Shown here one piece after another: positions 7,940-15,512 of a stretch of DNA of 30,787 bases. The DNA lies in assembly GCA_025464275.1 (NCBI GenBank), contig JAODGR010000077.1:14364-45150 (forward strand). Reading direction: 5' to 3'. Each line of letters opens with the position of its first letter. Position 1 is the first letter of the stretch. Position numbers and translations under genes: made by a program. This stretch comes from Methanosarcinales archaeon. GTDB taxonomy: Archaea; Halobacteriota; Syntropharchaeia; Alkanophagales; Methanospirareceae. The notes beneath the pieces were generated by a model. The model ran no database searches and was not told where the DNA came from. It was given only the letters and a program-made list of their open reading frames with translations.

Positions 7940-9142
7940 TCACCTTCTTCTTACAAGATACGCAATCACTGTCAGTGCAATCACTGCGAATATCAGTTCG
8001 AAGCCCGGCGGTGTGGGTGTGGGCGTGGGCGTAGGCGTGGGTGTTGGCGTTGGTTTTGGTGTTGCTGTTGCGGTGGGTGTGGGTGCTGGTGTGGGAGTGG
8101 GAGTGGGTGCTGTGGGTACCGGAGTTACCGTGGGCGATGGCGTTGGCATAGCCATCCCGTATATCTTATCGATTGTCTCCTGTGGTATGAATGAACCACC
8201 TTTTCCCAGTATCTCCCCTTCACAACCTTCACAGAGCACTTCCTTGCTCTCGTGACAGAATGCGCAATCTTTCGCCTTATCTGTTACTGTGTGCGAGAAC
8301 CACTCGCCATATCCCATGTGCGACTCATTATTGTACAGCGCTTCCATCTTTACGAAGGTCTTTATCTTACCATCAGAAGCCACGCCGAGATAGAACTCGT
8401 CAGACACAGGTTGAGCGCCTTTCCTGGTATCCAGATGGCAGTTCTTACAGGTCAGAGCCCATCCGGTATGGCATGCGATGCAGTCGAGTTTGTCGCCGTG
8501 AATCCTGTGCGCACTAACATCCGTCGAATACTGCGTCACAGGCATATCCTTGACGGTCTTTCCTGGACTGTTATGACAGTCCTCACACTTTGTCGTGACC
8601 GCTTCAAGCTGGCTGGTGTAATTCTTCCCATCACCGTGCAACTCAGCCGGGTTATGACAGTCTATGCACGTCAGCCCCTTCGTATAATGGATGTCCGGTG
8701 CCGGTCCTTTCTTCTTGTGCCCGGGCATATCCCCCACAAAGGTGGCTGTCTGCTTCTTAAAGTGGCATTTATCACACGTATCTATGGTTATCTCTGCACC
8801 ATGCCCGCCTTCATGGCACTTCTCACAGGTGGTGGCATGGCATTTAGAACAGTTCCACTTGGCATAATACTCGTCCATGTCTATTCCGAAATGCTTCGCC
8901 GCGAATCGCTCATACTCGCCCTTCATTCCTGCACCCGTGTAGTGTAGCGAAGACGAAAAATTCTTGACTATTTCTGAATGACAGGCACAGCCGAAGTCCT
9001 CCTCGGCGGATACCGGAATCACGCCCACCACCGATACCGATACTGATACTGCTATTGCTAACACGGCAATAATCATCAGAGGTAGCATTGACTTCAGCGG
9101 TTTCACCAATTTACAGCTTCTTGAATATTCCTTTTCTGGCAT
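7940..9142 (-). CDS. Surface-anchored multiheme c-type cytochrome with PGF-type C-terminal sorting tail
   Basis: Probable extracellular electron-transfer protein, 400 residues. A charged N-terminus and hydrophobic segment (about 18-46) form a signal peptide ending near VSA. Eight CxxCH heme motifs begin at C98, C106, C123, C159, C186, C211, C222 and C283. A tighter C52-A-C54-H55 and a degenerate C294EGCE298 bring possible sites to ten. A Thr/Pro-rich stalk (about 323-377) follows, then PGFE, a hydrophobic helix and a final RRR. That tripartite tail is the PGF-CTERM type processed by archaeosortase and anchored at the S-layer or membrane. Gene is monocistronic, with GGAG before the ATG and a strong terminator after. 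Known families with such hemes include extracellular conduits of ANME and metal-reducing archaea; the closest family here I cannot name. Electron partner unknown. Confidence 0.92.
   Translation of the reverse strand: MPEKEYSRSCKLVKPLKSMLPLMIIAVLAIAVSVSVSVVGVIPVSAEEDFGCACHSEIVKNFSSSLHYTGAGMKGEYERFAAKHFGIDMDEYYAKWNCSKCHATTCEKCHEGGHGAEITIDTCDKCHFKKQTATFVGDMPGHKKKGPAPDIHYTKGLTCIDCHNPAELHGDGKNYTSQLEAVTTKCEDCHNSPGKTVKDMPVTQYSTDVSAHRIHGDKLDCIACHTGWALTCKNCHLDTRKGAQPVSDEFYLGVASDGKIKTFVKMEALYNNESHMGYGEWFSHTVTDKAKDCAFCHESKEVLCEGCEGEILGKGGSFIPQETIDKIYGMAMPTPSPTVTPVPTAPTPTPTPAPTPTATATPKPTPTPTPTPTPTPTPPGFELIFAVIALTVIAYLVRRR
8013..8125 (-). repeat. Degenerate Thr-Pro codon repeat in the cytochrome stalk
   Basis: Alternating Thr and Pro codons, many in the six-base form GGTGTG/GGCGTG as read on the plus strand, encode the stalk between the heme domain and the C-terminal anchor. 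The opposite strand gives a meaningless Gly-Val open frame. Such stalks commonly carry O-glycans in archaeal surface proteins (inference). Confidence 0.85.
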
Positions 9143-9164
9143 CTTTCTCTCTCCTTATTCCGTA

Positions 9165-9210
9165 GAATCACCATTATAATATAACTTTTAGATTGTGTAT
9201 AAAAGACTTT
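9165..9210 (-). promoter_or_regulatory. Candidate promoter of the multiheme cytochrome gene
   Basis: On the minus strand this segment contains TTTTATACA and AAGTTATATTATAATGG, two A/T-rich boxes 30-65 bases before the ATG at 9142. Either could be the TATA box; the downstream one would leave a very short leader. Confidence 0.45.
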
Positions 9211-9257
9211 CGCTTTTTAGCAATATCCATAAAAAGGATTGATATAAAAGTTCGCTA

Positions 9258-11111
9258 TCACTGCTTCGCCACTTCACGCACGTTCACAGCTACGCCCCTC
9301 CTCGATGCCACCATCTCCCAGCCACTCATCTTCGCTCTACCCACTCCAAATGCTTTCGCACCGTGAAATATGACCTCATCATTCTCTCTTATCTCTTCTC
9401 CGGCATTCACCACTCCAGGTGCCAGTATAGAACCTCTCGGTACAAAATCTCCTATTTCCACCCTATACCGGTCCCGAATGACCCTCTCGATCCTCCGTGC
9501 ACCCCTCACCGTGAGGGCTATCAGTCCATATTCCGGCACAATACGTGCAAGGACACCCTCTGTAGAGCTGAGCACGAAGTGAGGGTACTTCCCCGTTATC
9601 CGCTCACCACCCTTCACAAGTTCCGCTCCCGTACCGGGTCCGAACTGGTAATCAGCCATCGCCCTTAACATCCTTACCCTCAAATCGTGCACCGGCAGTC
9701 TCGCCTCTGTACCGCACAGACCCGCTATGCAACTCCTCAGTCGTTCCAGAGCGGCTTGCGAGTACTCCTCCTCATGCTCTTTACATGTGTAGATCACTTC
9801 CATATCCGGCTCCAGGTCTTCTACTGCTGCTCTGCATATCGCTCCACACCCGCTATCTAACCTGAGATGCACCACAATAGCCTCGTAACTACCACGATTA
9901 CGCTCGAGGTATGCACGTAGACAGGAGCTCACCCACTCACGCTCCTCCGCATCCCAGTAGCCCGTCACCGGTATCTCATAGAATGCAGCGGGATAGACGA
10001 GTTCGAGCTCTCTCGGAACAACTCCAAGTGGCGAGGTTAAAATCAACTCGTGAATATGCCCCCGGTAATCTTTTATTGCATCAATGAACTTCTTATGCGA
10101 TTGCGAGCTGGAATAGGGTTTCCTGGCGGAGCATGGCAGAATCAGGAGTATCTGGCTACCTCTTCGACCTGCTTCTGATGGTGGTCTGTATCGCTCCAGA
10201 ACACGACTCGCAAACCTCTTCACCTCTATCCTCCGTAATGACTCCATTGTGTTCACCCTCATGACCTGCTTACGTGCAACGGGTGTTCTCCGTTCAAAAT
10301 ATTCTCGCTCGGTATCAGTATCCAGGAGTCGCAATACCGCAGTTAAAAAGCTCGATGAGCGCACACGCATCTCCACATACTCACGCAGGATGCCCGCTCT
10401 TATGTATTCCCTTATCTTCCTCACCTCTCGCTCCAGCAGCAGTGCATTGTGCTTCGCAAGCTCGGTAGCTCGTAATCCCTCCACACCACCCCCACCCGTG
10501 GTGGAGCTGTAGCCGGAGCAGACGGGGCAGGTGCATGGCAATTGTGAGGTTGAAGGCAGCGGCGATATCTCCTGCTCACGGATACTCAAATCGTACTCGT
10601 ACTCCTCCAGCTGATAGATGCCTTTATACCCCTTTATCAGGGCGTTCGTATCATCTATTATATCAACACCCATATAAACGAGTAGCGCAGCATTCTCCAC
10701 CGTTGCTATTCCAGGCACCCACAATGCCACATCCGGCGGTATCTCCATCCTTGCATCTATAATTCTGCGTACGAAATCCTTCGGCGTACGGAGCATGCTG
10801 GAAGCGAAAGCGAGCACGAAGAAATCGACGAATAACGTAGCCGGTGCTTCTTTCTCCTTTACATACAGGGGGTGCACCTCAGGTAGGAGAACGGTGCCTC
10901 GGGGACCTCTCCATGTCTCTTCTCTGCTCAGCTCCTCGAACCGTGGAGATTCTACCGGTATCACCTCCAGCTCATCACCTATATCCATTGCCCCTGGTCG
11001 TCCCTGGAATGTGAGTAGAAGAGGTGTAACGCGTACCACTCCGTCGTTCAAGTGTAACTGCCCTATTCTCGCTGCACCATCCCGCTTCTTCACTTCATAG
11101 AATCTGCTCAT
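9258..11111 (-). CDS. arcS: Archaeosine synthase (TGT-like, with PUA domain)
   Basis: Converts preQ0 at position 15 of archaeal tRNAs toward archaeosine. The 617-residue protein has a diverged tRNA-guanine-transglycosylase-like N-terminal half with zinc-type cysteines C193, C195 and C198 (PCTCPVC). It has the ArcS hallmark PCSARKPYS (about 326-334) followed by SQSH, and a C-terminal PUA RNA-binding domain (about 540-617). The ArcS hallmark separates it from TgtA, which inserts preQ0 and is not in the window. The ATG at 11111 is divergent from trm1, with about 60 bases between coding starts; the ribosome site is weak. Sharing a promoter region with two tRNA guanine methyltransferase genes makes a tRNA-core modification locus. 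Alternative amidotransferase systems exist in other archaea, but the motif makes this call firm. Confidence 0.93.
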   Translation of the reverse strand: MSRFYEVKKRDGAARIGQLHLNDGVVRVTPLLLTFQGRPGAMDIGDELEVIPVESPRFEELSREETWRGPRGTVLLPEVHPLYVKEKEAPATLFVDFFVLAFASSMLRTPKDFVRRIIDARMEIPPDVALWVPGIATVENAALLVYMGVDIIDDTNALIKGYKGIYQLEEYEYDLSIREQEISPLPSTSQLPCTCPVCSGYSSTTGGGGVEGLRATELAKHNALLLEREVRKIREYIRAGILREYVEMRVRSSSFLTAVLRLLDTDTEREYFERRTPVARKQVMRVNTMESLRRIEVKRFASRVLERYRPPSEAGRRGSQILLILPCSARKPYSSSQSHKKFIDAIKDYRGHIHELILTSPLGVVPRELELVYPAAFYEIPVTGYWDAEEREWVSSCLRAYLERNRGSYEAIVVHLRLDSGCGAICRAAVEDLEPDMEVIYTCKEHEEEYSQAALERLRSCIAGLCGTEARLPVHDLRVRMLRAMADYQFGPGTGAELVKGGERITGKYPHFVLSSTEGVLARIVPEYGLIALTVRGARRIERVIRDRYRVEIGDFVPRGSILAPGVVNAGEEIRENDEVIFHGAKAFGVGRAKMSGWEMVASRRGVAVNVREVAKQ

Positions 11112-11173
11112 TGCCTATTATTGTGTGTATAGCTATTAGCTATTATATCGGGTATATCGGATGTGAGAATGCT
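11112..11173. promoter_or_regulatory. Divergent promoter region between arcS and trm1
   Basis: The 62-base gap contains GCTATTAGCTATTATATCGGGTATATCGG, with TATA-like stretches usable on either strand. It is compact enough that both genes may have very short or absent leaders. Confidence 0.4.
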
Positions 11174-12325
11174 ATGCTTGTGGAACGAGTGGAGGGTAAC
11201 ACGCGCTTGTTGGTACCCGTACGAGCCAGTAAGGCACTCTTTTATAACCCCAGGATGGAATTGTGCAGGGATATAGATATAGCCGCAGTAGCTGCTTTCT
11301 CTCGCTCACATTCCATGGTATATCTCGATGCACTCGCGGGTACTGGTGTGCGGGGTGTGAGAGTAGCGAACGAAATTGGATTGCCGGTAGTGCTAAATGA
11401 CAGTAGTGCCGAGGCTTATGAGGTGATCCTGCAGAATGTGAAGCTGAACAGGGTGGAGAAGCAGACGCAGGTATATCGTGAGGATGCCAATGCACTCATG
11501 CATCGTTGCCGCAGCCGCGGTCACGACCTTAACAGGTATGACATTGTCGATATAGACCCCTTTGGCTCGCCTGTTCCCTTCCTCGACTCGATGGCACAGG
11601 CGGTTAACAGGTTGATTCTGGTGACAGCCACCGATACAGCGCCTTTATGTGGCGCACATACCGGTGGTCTGAGGAGATATGCCGCCAAACCGCTGAATAC
11701 AGAATATCATGCCGAGATGGCAACACGTATCCTGCTGGGAAGAGTAACGAGAGACCTGTGCAGGTATGACAAAGCGATACAGCCGCTGCTATGCTATTCG
11801 CGGAGCCATTTCGTCAGGCTTATAGCGAGTGTGGAGCGTGGGGCGAGGAAGGCTGAGGAGTGCATGAGAAGGCTGGGCTTCATTCTCCATTGCTTCTCCT
11901 GCGGTAACAGGTCTGCTATCCACTGGTCTGAGCTGTCTGAACTGCTGGACAGGGATAGAAGCGGAAGGTGTGAGGTATGCGGTGGTAAATTACGGGTTGC
12001 AGGTCCACTATATCTGGAACCGATCAAGGATAATAGCTTTTGCAGGCGTGTATACAAAGAACTGGGTGACAGGCAGCCACATACGATGCGAGAAGCGCAG
12101 AGAATTGTCGCTACCTGCATGAGCGAACTGGATATACCCTTCTTCTATGAGTATCATGCGATATGCAAGGCGCTGAGGCTCTCTCCACCCCCTATCCACT
12201 CCGTGATTGAGCGCCTGCGTGCGCGTGGCTTCGCGGCAAGCAGGACTCATTTCTCACTCACAGGATTGAAGACGGAAGCGAATCTGGAGGTGCTGAAGGA
12301 GGTGCTACATGCTTCTCGCATTTGA
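11174..12325 (+). CDS. trm1: tRNA (guanine26-N2)-dimethyltransferase Trm1
   Basis: Makes m2G and m2,2G at position 26 of tRNA with S-adenosylmethionine. From the ATG at 11174 the protein has 383 residues. The SAM loop DALAGTGVRG is near 52-61, the catalytic DIDPFGSP near 126-133, and a C-terminal zinc pair (CFSCG near 240, CEVCGG near 272) precedes the winged C-terminal region. A frame extending to a TTG at 11111 adds residues rich in Ile/Tyr that do not resemble the family start MLVERVEGNTRL-type N-terminus, so the internal ATG is chosen. The 3' end overlaps trmG10 by 17 bases, indicating a coupled pair of tRNA methyltransferases. Call is secure. Confidence 0.95.
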   Translation: MLVERVEGNTRLLVPVRASKALFYNPRMELCRDIDIAAVAAFSRSHSMVYLDALAGTGVRGVRVANEIGLPVVLNDSSAEAYEVILQNVKLNRVEKQTQVYREDANALMHRCRSRGHDLNRYDIVDIDPFGSPVPFLDSMAQAVNRLILVTATDTAPLCGAHTGGLRRYAAKPLNTEYHAEMATRILLGRVTRDLCRYDKAIQPLLCYSRSHFVRLIASVERGARKAEECMRRLGFILHCFSCGNRSAIHWSELSELLDRDRSGRCEVCGGKLRVAGPLYLEPIKDNSFCRRVYKELGDRQPHTMREAQRIVATCMSELDIPFFYEYHAICKALRLSPPPIHSVIERLRARGFAASRTHFSLTGLKTEANLEVLKEVLHASRI

Positions 12326-13472
12326 ACTCTCTGGTGAGCATCCGACATTACCGAAAGCGGAGGTCATGGCTTGCTTACACGCCTCCGATAGGGTGAGGAG
12401 ATACGAGGAGAGGGAGCATATCGGGGATATACTCGTGCTTAAACTCGAGCTTGAGCCCGAGCCAGAGCCCGAGCCCGAGGTGCCCGCCATGGTTGCGGAA
12501 ATCGGTGAACGGCTGGGCATGACCCATCGCATCTATGAGATACTGGGGGGCATCGAGTGGGATGGTGATAATGGATGGAAATGTGAGGGGATGGAATCAC
12601 TGATAAAGGAGGGTTTGAGTCGTAAGCATGTTATAGAACCCGGTGATACCTTCGCTGTTCGAGTGAGAGTGAAGGGGGGAGCAGGAGCGGGAGCGGGAGC
12701 GTTGAGTAGTGAGCGTGAAAGGAGTGCACTAATTACAGGTATAGAGCGTGAAGCCGGGGCGGTGATAAAGAGAATGAGCTACCACGGTAAGGTCAGGGTG
12801 GACCTGAATAACCCAAAGAAGACATTTGTAATCCTACTCATGGGCGGTAAATGCCTCTTCACCCTGCTCCTCCATACCGTAAAGAAGAAGGTATACGAGG
12901 AGAGGAAGCCACATCTGAGACCTTTCTTCTCCCCCGGTGTGATAATGCCCAGGTTAGCACGAGTTCTGGTGAATCTGAGCAGAGTGAGAGCGAAGGAGCT
13001 CCTCCTTGACCCCTTCTGCGGCACCGGTGGGATATTGATAGAGGCGGGCATGGTAGCAGCCAATCCCCTCGGGATGGACATACAGGCGAAGATGGTGCGT
13101 GGAGCGCATCGGAATATGCTATCTTATCGCCTGAATGGCGAGCTGGCAGTTGCTGACGCCACTAAACTGCCACTGAGTGCAGATAGTGTGGATGCTATTG
13201 TGACCGACCTGCCATACGGGCGGGTATCTCTGGTCTCATACTCGGGGGGTCTCAACATGGACTCACGTGCATCATTCATGGAGCGGCTGTATGAAGCGGC
13301 AGTAGGGGAGATGCACCGGGTGCTGAAGCGAGGTAGAAACGCGGTTATCGTCTTCCATTCCACCACTCTGTACTCCCTCTTCTCGAATTACGGGTTCAAT
13401 ATCCGTGAGCGGCATGAATACAGGGTTCACAGGAGTTTGATACGGTATATAGCCGTCCTGGAGAAGAAATAG
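12309..13472 (+). CDS. trmG10: tRNA (guanine10-N2)-methyltransferase (THUMP domain)
   Basis: Methylates G10 of archaeal tRNA to m2G/m2,2G. The 387 residues comprise an N-terminal THUMP-type RNA-binding region (about 1-190) and a Rossmann methyltransferase domain with DPFCGTGG (234-241) and the amino-methylating motif TDLPYG (299-304, [N/D]PPY class). It starts inside the last codons of trm1, so expression is likely coupled. Two low-complexity insertions interrupt the THUMP part: alternating Glu-Pro (about 49-57) and alternating Gly-Ala (about 123-131). Both are encoded by six-base repeats and probably lie in surface loops. It ends eight bases before the convergent srp54 stop. Homologous archaeal enzymes (Trm-G10) are well characterised, and the motif set leaves little doubt. 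Confidence 0.93.
   Translation: MLLAFELSGEHPTLPKAEVMACLHASDRVRRYEEREHIGDILVLKLELEPEPEPEPEVPAMVAEIGERLGMTHRIYEILGGIEWDGDNGWKCEGMESLIKEGLSRKHVIEPGDTFAVRVRVKGGAGAGAGALSSERERSALITGIEREAGAVIKRMSYHGKVRVDLNNPKKTFVILLMGGKCLFTLLLHTVKKKVYEERKPHLRPFFSPGVIMPRLARVLVNLSRVRAKELLLDPFCGTGGILIEAGMVAANPLGMDIQAKMVRGAHRNMLSYRLNGELAVADATKLPLSADSVDAIVTDLPYGRVSLVSYSGGLNMDSRASFMERLYEAAVGEMHRVLKRGRNAVIVFHSTTLYSLFSNYGFNIRERHEYRVHRSLIRYIAVLEKK
12445..12480 (+). repeat. Glu-Pro codon repeat in trmG10
   Basis: GAGCCC/GAGCCA units in tandem encode alternating Glu and Pro inside the THUMP region. A second run at 12676-12702 (GGAGCG-type units) encodes alternating Gly and Ala. Both keep the frame. Confidence 0.75.
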
Positions 13473-13480
13473 AACCACAC

Positions 13481-14827
13481 TCACCTCTTCCTCTTCCTCT
13501 TCAGCGGTATATTTATGTTCATGCCACGCATCATCGGGATTCTACCCCTGCCAGAAGCAAAGCTCTTCATCATCTTCTGCATCATCCGATGATATTTCAA
13601 CAGCTCATTCACCTCCGCAGTTGATGTGCCTGAACCCATTGCTATCCTCCTCAACCTTGAACCACCTATTATCTTCGGCTCGTTACGCTCTTCATCCGTC
13701 ATGGAGTCCATAATCACCCGGAATTTCTTCAATTTATCCTCCGTTACCTGATATGCACTATCATCCAGGTCTATATCCAGCCCACCAAGTGGCAGCATCT
13801 GGACCAGTTTCTTGAATGGTCCCATCTTTCTCAACGCTTCTAACTGCTTGTAGAGGTCATTCAATGTGAATTTGCCGCTCCTGAATGCCGATTCGAGCTC
13901 TTTCGACTCTGCCTTCAATTTATCCTCCGCCATCTCTATCAGTGACTTTATATCCCCCATACCCAGCATGCGGGAGACGAACCTGTCGGGTTCGAACCGC
14001 TCGAAGTCATCCACCTTCTCACCTGTACCGAGGAATGCAATGCCCGAATTCGTCTCTGCAACTGCCGATAGTGCACCCCCGCCTTTCGCGGTGCCGTCCA
14101 TCTTGGTGATGATTATCCCGGTGATGCCGATGGCGTCATCGAAAGCCTTCGCCTGTACCGATGCCTGCTGCCCTATACTGGCATCGAGGACAAGGAATCG
14201 CTGTTCTGGCTTTAACTCTTCACCTATCCTCCTTATCTCCTCTATCATCTCTGATTCAAGTGCATGCCGACCTGCGGTATCTATTATCTTGATGTCATAC
14301 CGCTCAAATTCTGATACTCCCGCTTTCACTATCTCCAGTACGTCCGTTTGCCCGCAGGACTCACTATCGAAGAAAGGTACGTTTATCGCCTCACATAACT
14401 GCCTTAACTGCGCAGATGCTGCCGGTCTATAGATATCAGCACAGATGACCGCGGGTTTCAAGCCCTTATTCTGGAAGTACCGCGCCAGTTTTGCACATGA
14501 GGATGTCTTGCCCGAGCCATGGAGCCCGACCATCATTATCTTCTGCGGTGCCAGCGGCACCTCCACACTCCTGCCGATGATCGCCATCAACTCTTCGTAG
14601 AGTACTTTAATCACATGCTCCCTCGGATTCAGTACCGGCTTCTCGGTCAATGCCCGCTCACGCACACGGGCTGAGAGCTCCTTCACCAGTGCAATCTTGA
14701 CATCAGCCTGTATAAGTGCCCGCTGGAGGTCTCGCACAACCTCATCCACCGTCCGCTTGTCTATCCGTTTTGAGACTGCTATCTTCCTTACCGCCTCCTT
14801 CAACGAACTGCTCAGCTTATCCAACAT
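13481..14827 (-). CDS. srp54: Signal recognition particle GTPase SRP54 (Ffh)
   Basis: Binds signal peptides and 7S RNA and targets ribosomes to the membrane through FtsY. The 448 residues hold the N helical bundle (1-90) and the G domain with GLHGSGKTSS (101-110), DTAGRH, TKMDGTAKGGGALSA and GTGEKVDDFERF. The Met-rich M domain has signal-binding and RNA-binding parts (about 300-435), followed by a Lys/Arg-alternating tail. Length is the family norm. GAGGTGG precedes the ATG. It is the last gene of a five-gene minus-strand run with 17 bases from atpD. Housekeeping, no defects seen. Confidence 0.97.
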   Translation of the reverse strand: MLDKLSSSLKEAVRKIAVSKRIDKRTVDEVVRDLQRALIQADVKIALVKELSARVRERALTEKPVLNPREHVIKVLYEELMAIIGRSVEVPLAPQKIMMVGLHGSGKTSSCAKLARYFQNKGLKPAVICADIYRPAASAQLRQLCEAINVPFFDSESCGQTDVLEIVKAGVSEFERYDIKIIDTAGRHALESEMIEEIRRIGEELKPEQRFLVLDASIGQQASVQAKAFDDAIGITGIIITKMDGTAKGGGALSAVAETNSGIAFLGTGEKVDDFERFEPDRFVSRMLGMGDIKSLIEMAEDKLKAESKELESAFRSGKFTLNDLYKQLEALRKMGPFKKLVQMLPLGGLDIDLDDSAYQVTEDKLKKFRVIMDSMTDEERNEPKIIGGSRLRRIAMGSGTSTAEVNELLKYHRMMQKMMKSFASGRGRIPMMRGMNINIPLKRKRKR

Positions 14828-14844
14828 GCTACCACCTCATTTCC

Positions 14845-15489
14845 TCATTCCCTCTGCTCCAGCATCGCTTTTATCTTCTTCAATCTCGTGAAATTCTCTC
14901 GGTCCATCTCCTCCAGTCGCATCCGGATGTATTTCCTGGTCGCTTTTAAACTGGGAATCATGATATACTCAAGGGCATTGACGCGCCTCTTCGTCTTCTC
15001 CACCTCCACTGCGAGCTTACGCACCACTTCCTCCAGCTCACCGAGTTTTATAATCAGATGTAAAGCCTCTTCAAAGCTCCTCGCACATCTGTCCAGTGCA
15101 GCGGAGGAGTCAATGAGGTTATAGCCACGTTCGGTAACCTTCCGCACCAGCTTCTCCGGGGGAGCTAAGAGGGGCACCTGCACACCCATGATGCTCCTCG
15201 CGGAAGAATCGATGTGAATCTCGCGAATGGACATCATAGATAGCTGCCTCACCTGCTCAATACCTATCATAGCCTGTGCAAGGGTTAGGAACCCAAAAGC
15301 TTCGCTAAGCTTCGCCTCTACCTCTTTCCTCGCATCTCGTACCTCCTCCACCACATCCAGGAATTCCGCAATCAGGGCATCTCTCTTCTCCCTGAGCAGG
15401 TCATGCCCCTTCTCCGCTAACTTCTCCCTGCGGCTCAAACGGAGCAGTTCCATGCGCGTGGGACTTACACCCTCTAATATCTCAGGCAT
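14845..15489 (-). CDS. atpD: A-type ATP synthase subunit D (central stalk)
   Basis: Central-shaft subunit of the archaeal A1Ao ATP synthase, coupling ion flow to ATP synthesis on the cytoplasmic face. The 214-residue protein is mostly long amphipathic helices. It has the family opening (VSPTRMELLRLSRREKLAEKGHDLLREK, shown here only as a landmark at about 8-35) and the C-terminal KTKRRVNALEY segment near 170. Length is typical. AGGAGG lies just before the ATG. Oddity: the other ATPase genes are not adjacent. It sits between marker 11 (23-base gap) and srp54 (17-base gap), so either the ATPase operon is split or this is a detached copy. Subunit identity is secure. Confidence 0.95.
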   Translation of the reverse strand: MPEILEGVSPTRMELLRLSRREKLAEKGHDLLREKRDALIAEFLDVVEEVRDARKEVEAKLSEAFGFLTLAQAMIGIEQVRQLSMMSIREIHIDSSARSIMGVQVPLLAPPEKLVRKVTERGYNLIDSSAALDRCARSFEEALHLIIKLGELEEVVRKLAVEVEKTKRRVNALEYIMIPSLKATRKYIRMRLEEMDRENFTRLKKIKAMLEQRE

Positions 15490-15512
15490 GATCCCCTCCT
15501 ATCTGTCACATC

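Noticed and set aside
8013..8255. Gly-Val repeat open frame on the plus strand
   Set aside because: It is the antisense shadow of the Thr-Pro stalk repeats of the cytochrome.
11111..11173. TTG start extending trm1 by 21 residues
   Set aside because: No ribosome site, unusual hydrophobic leader, and it would overlap the arcS start; the ATG at 11174 matches the family N-terminus.
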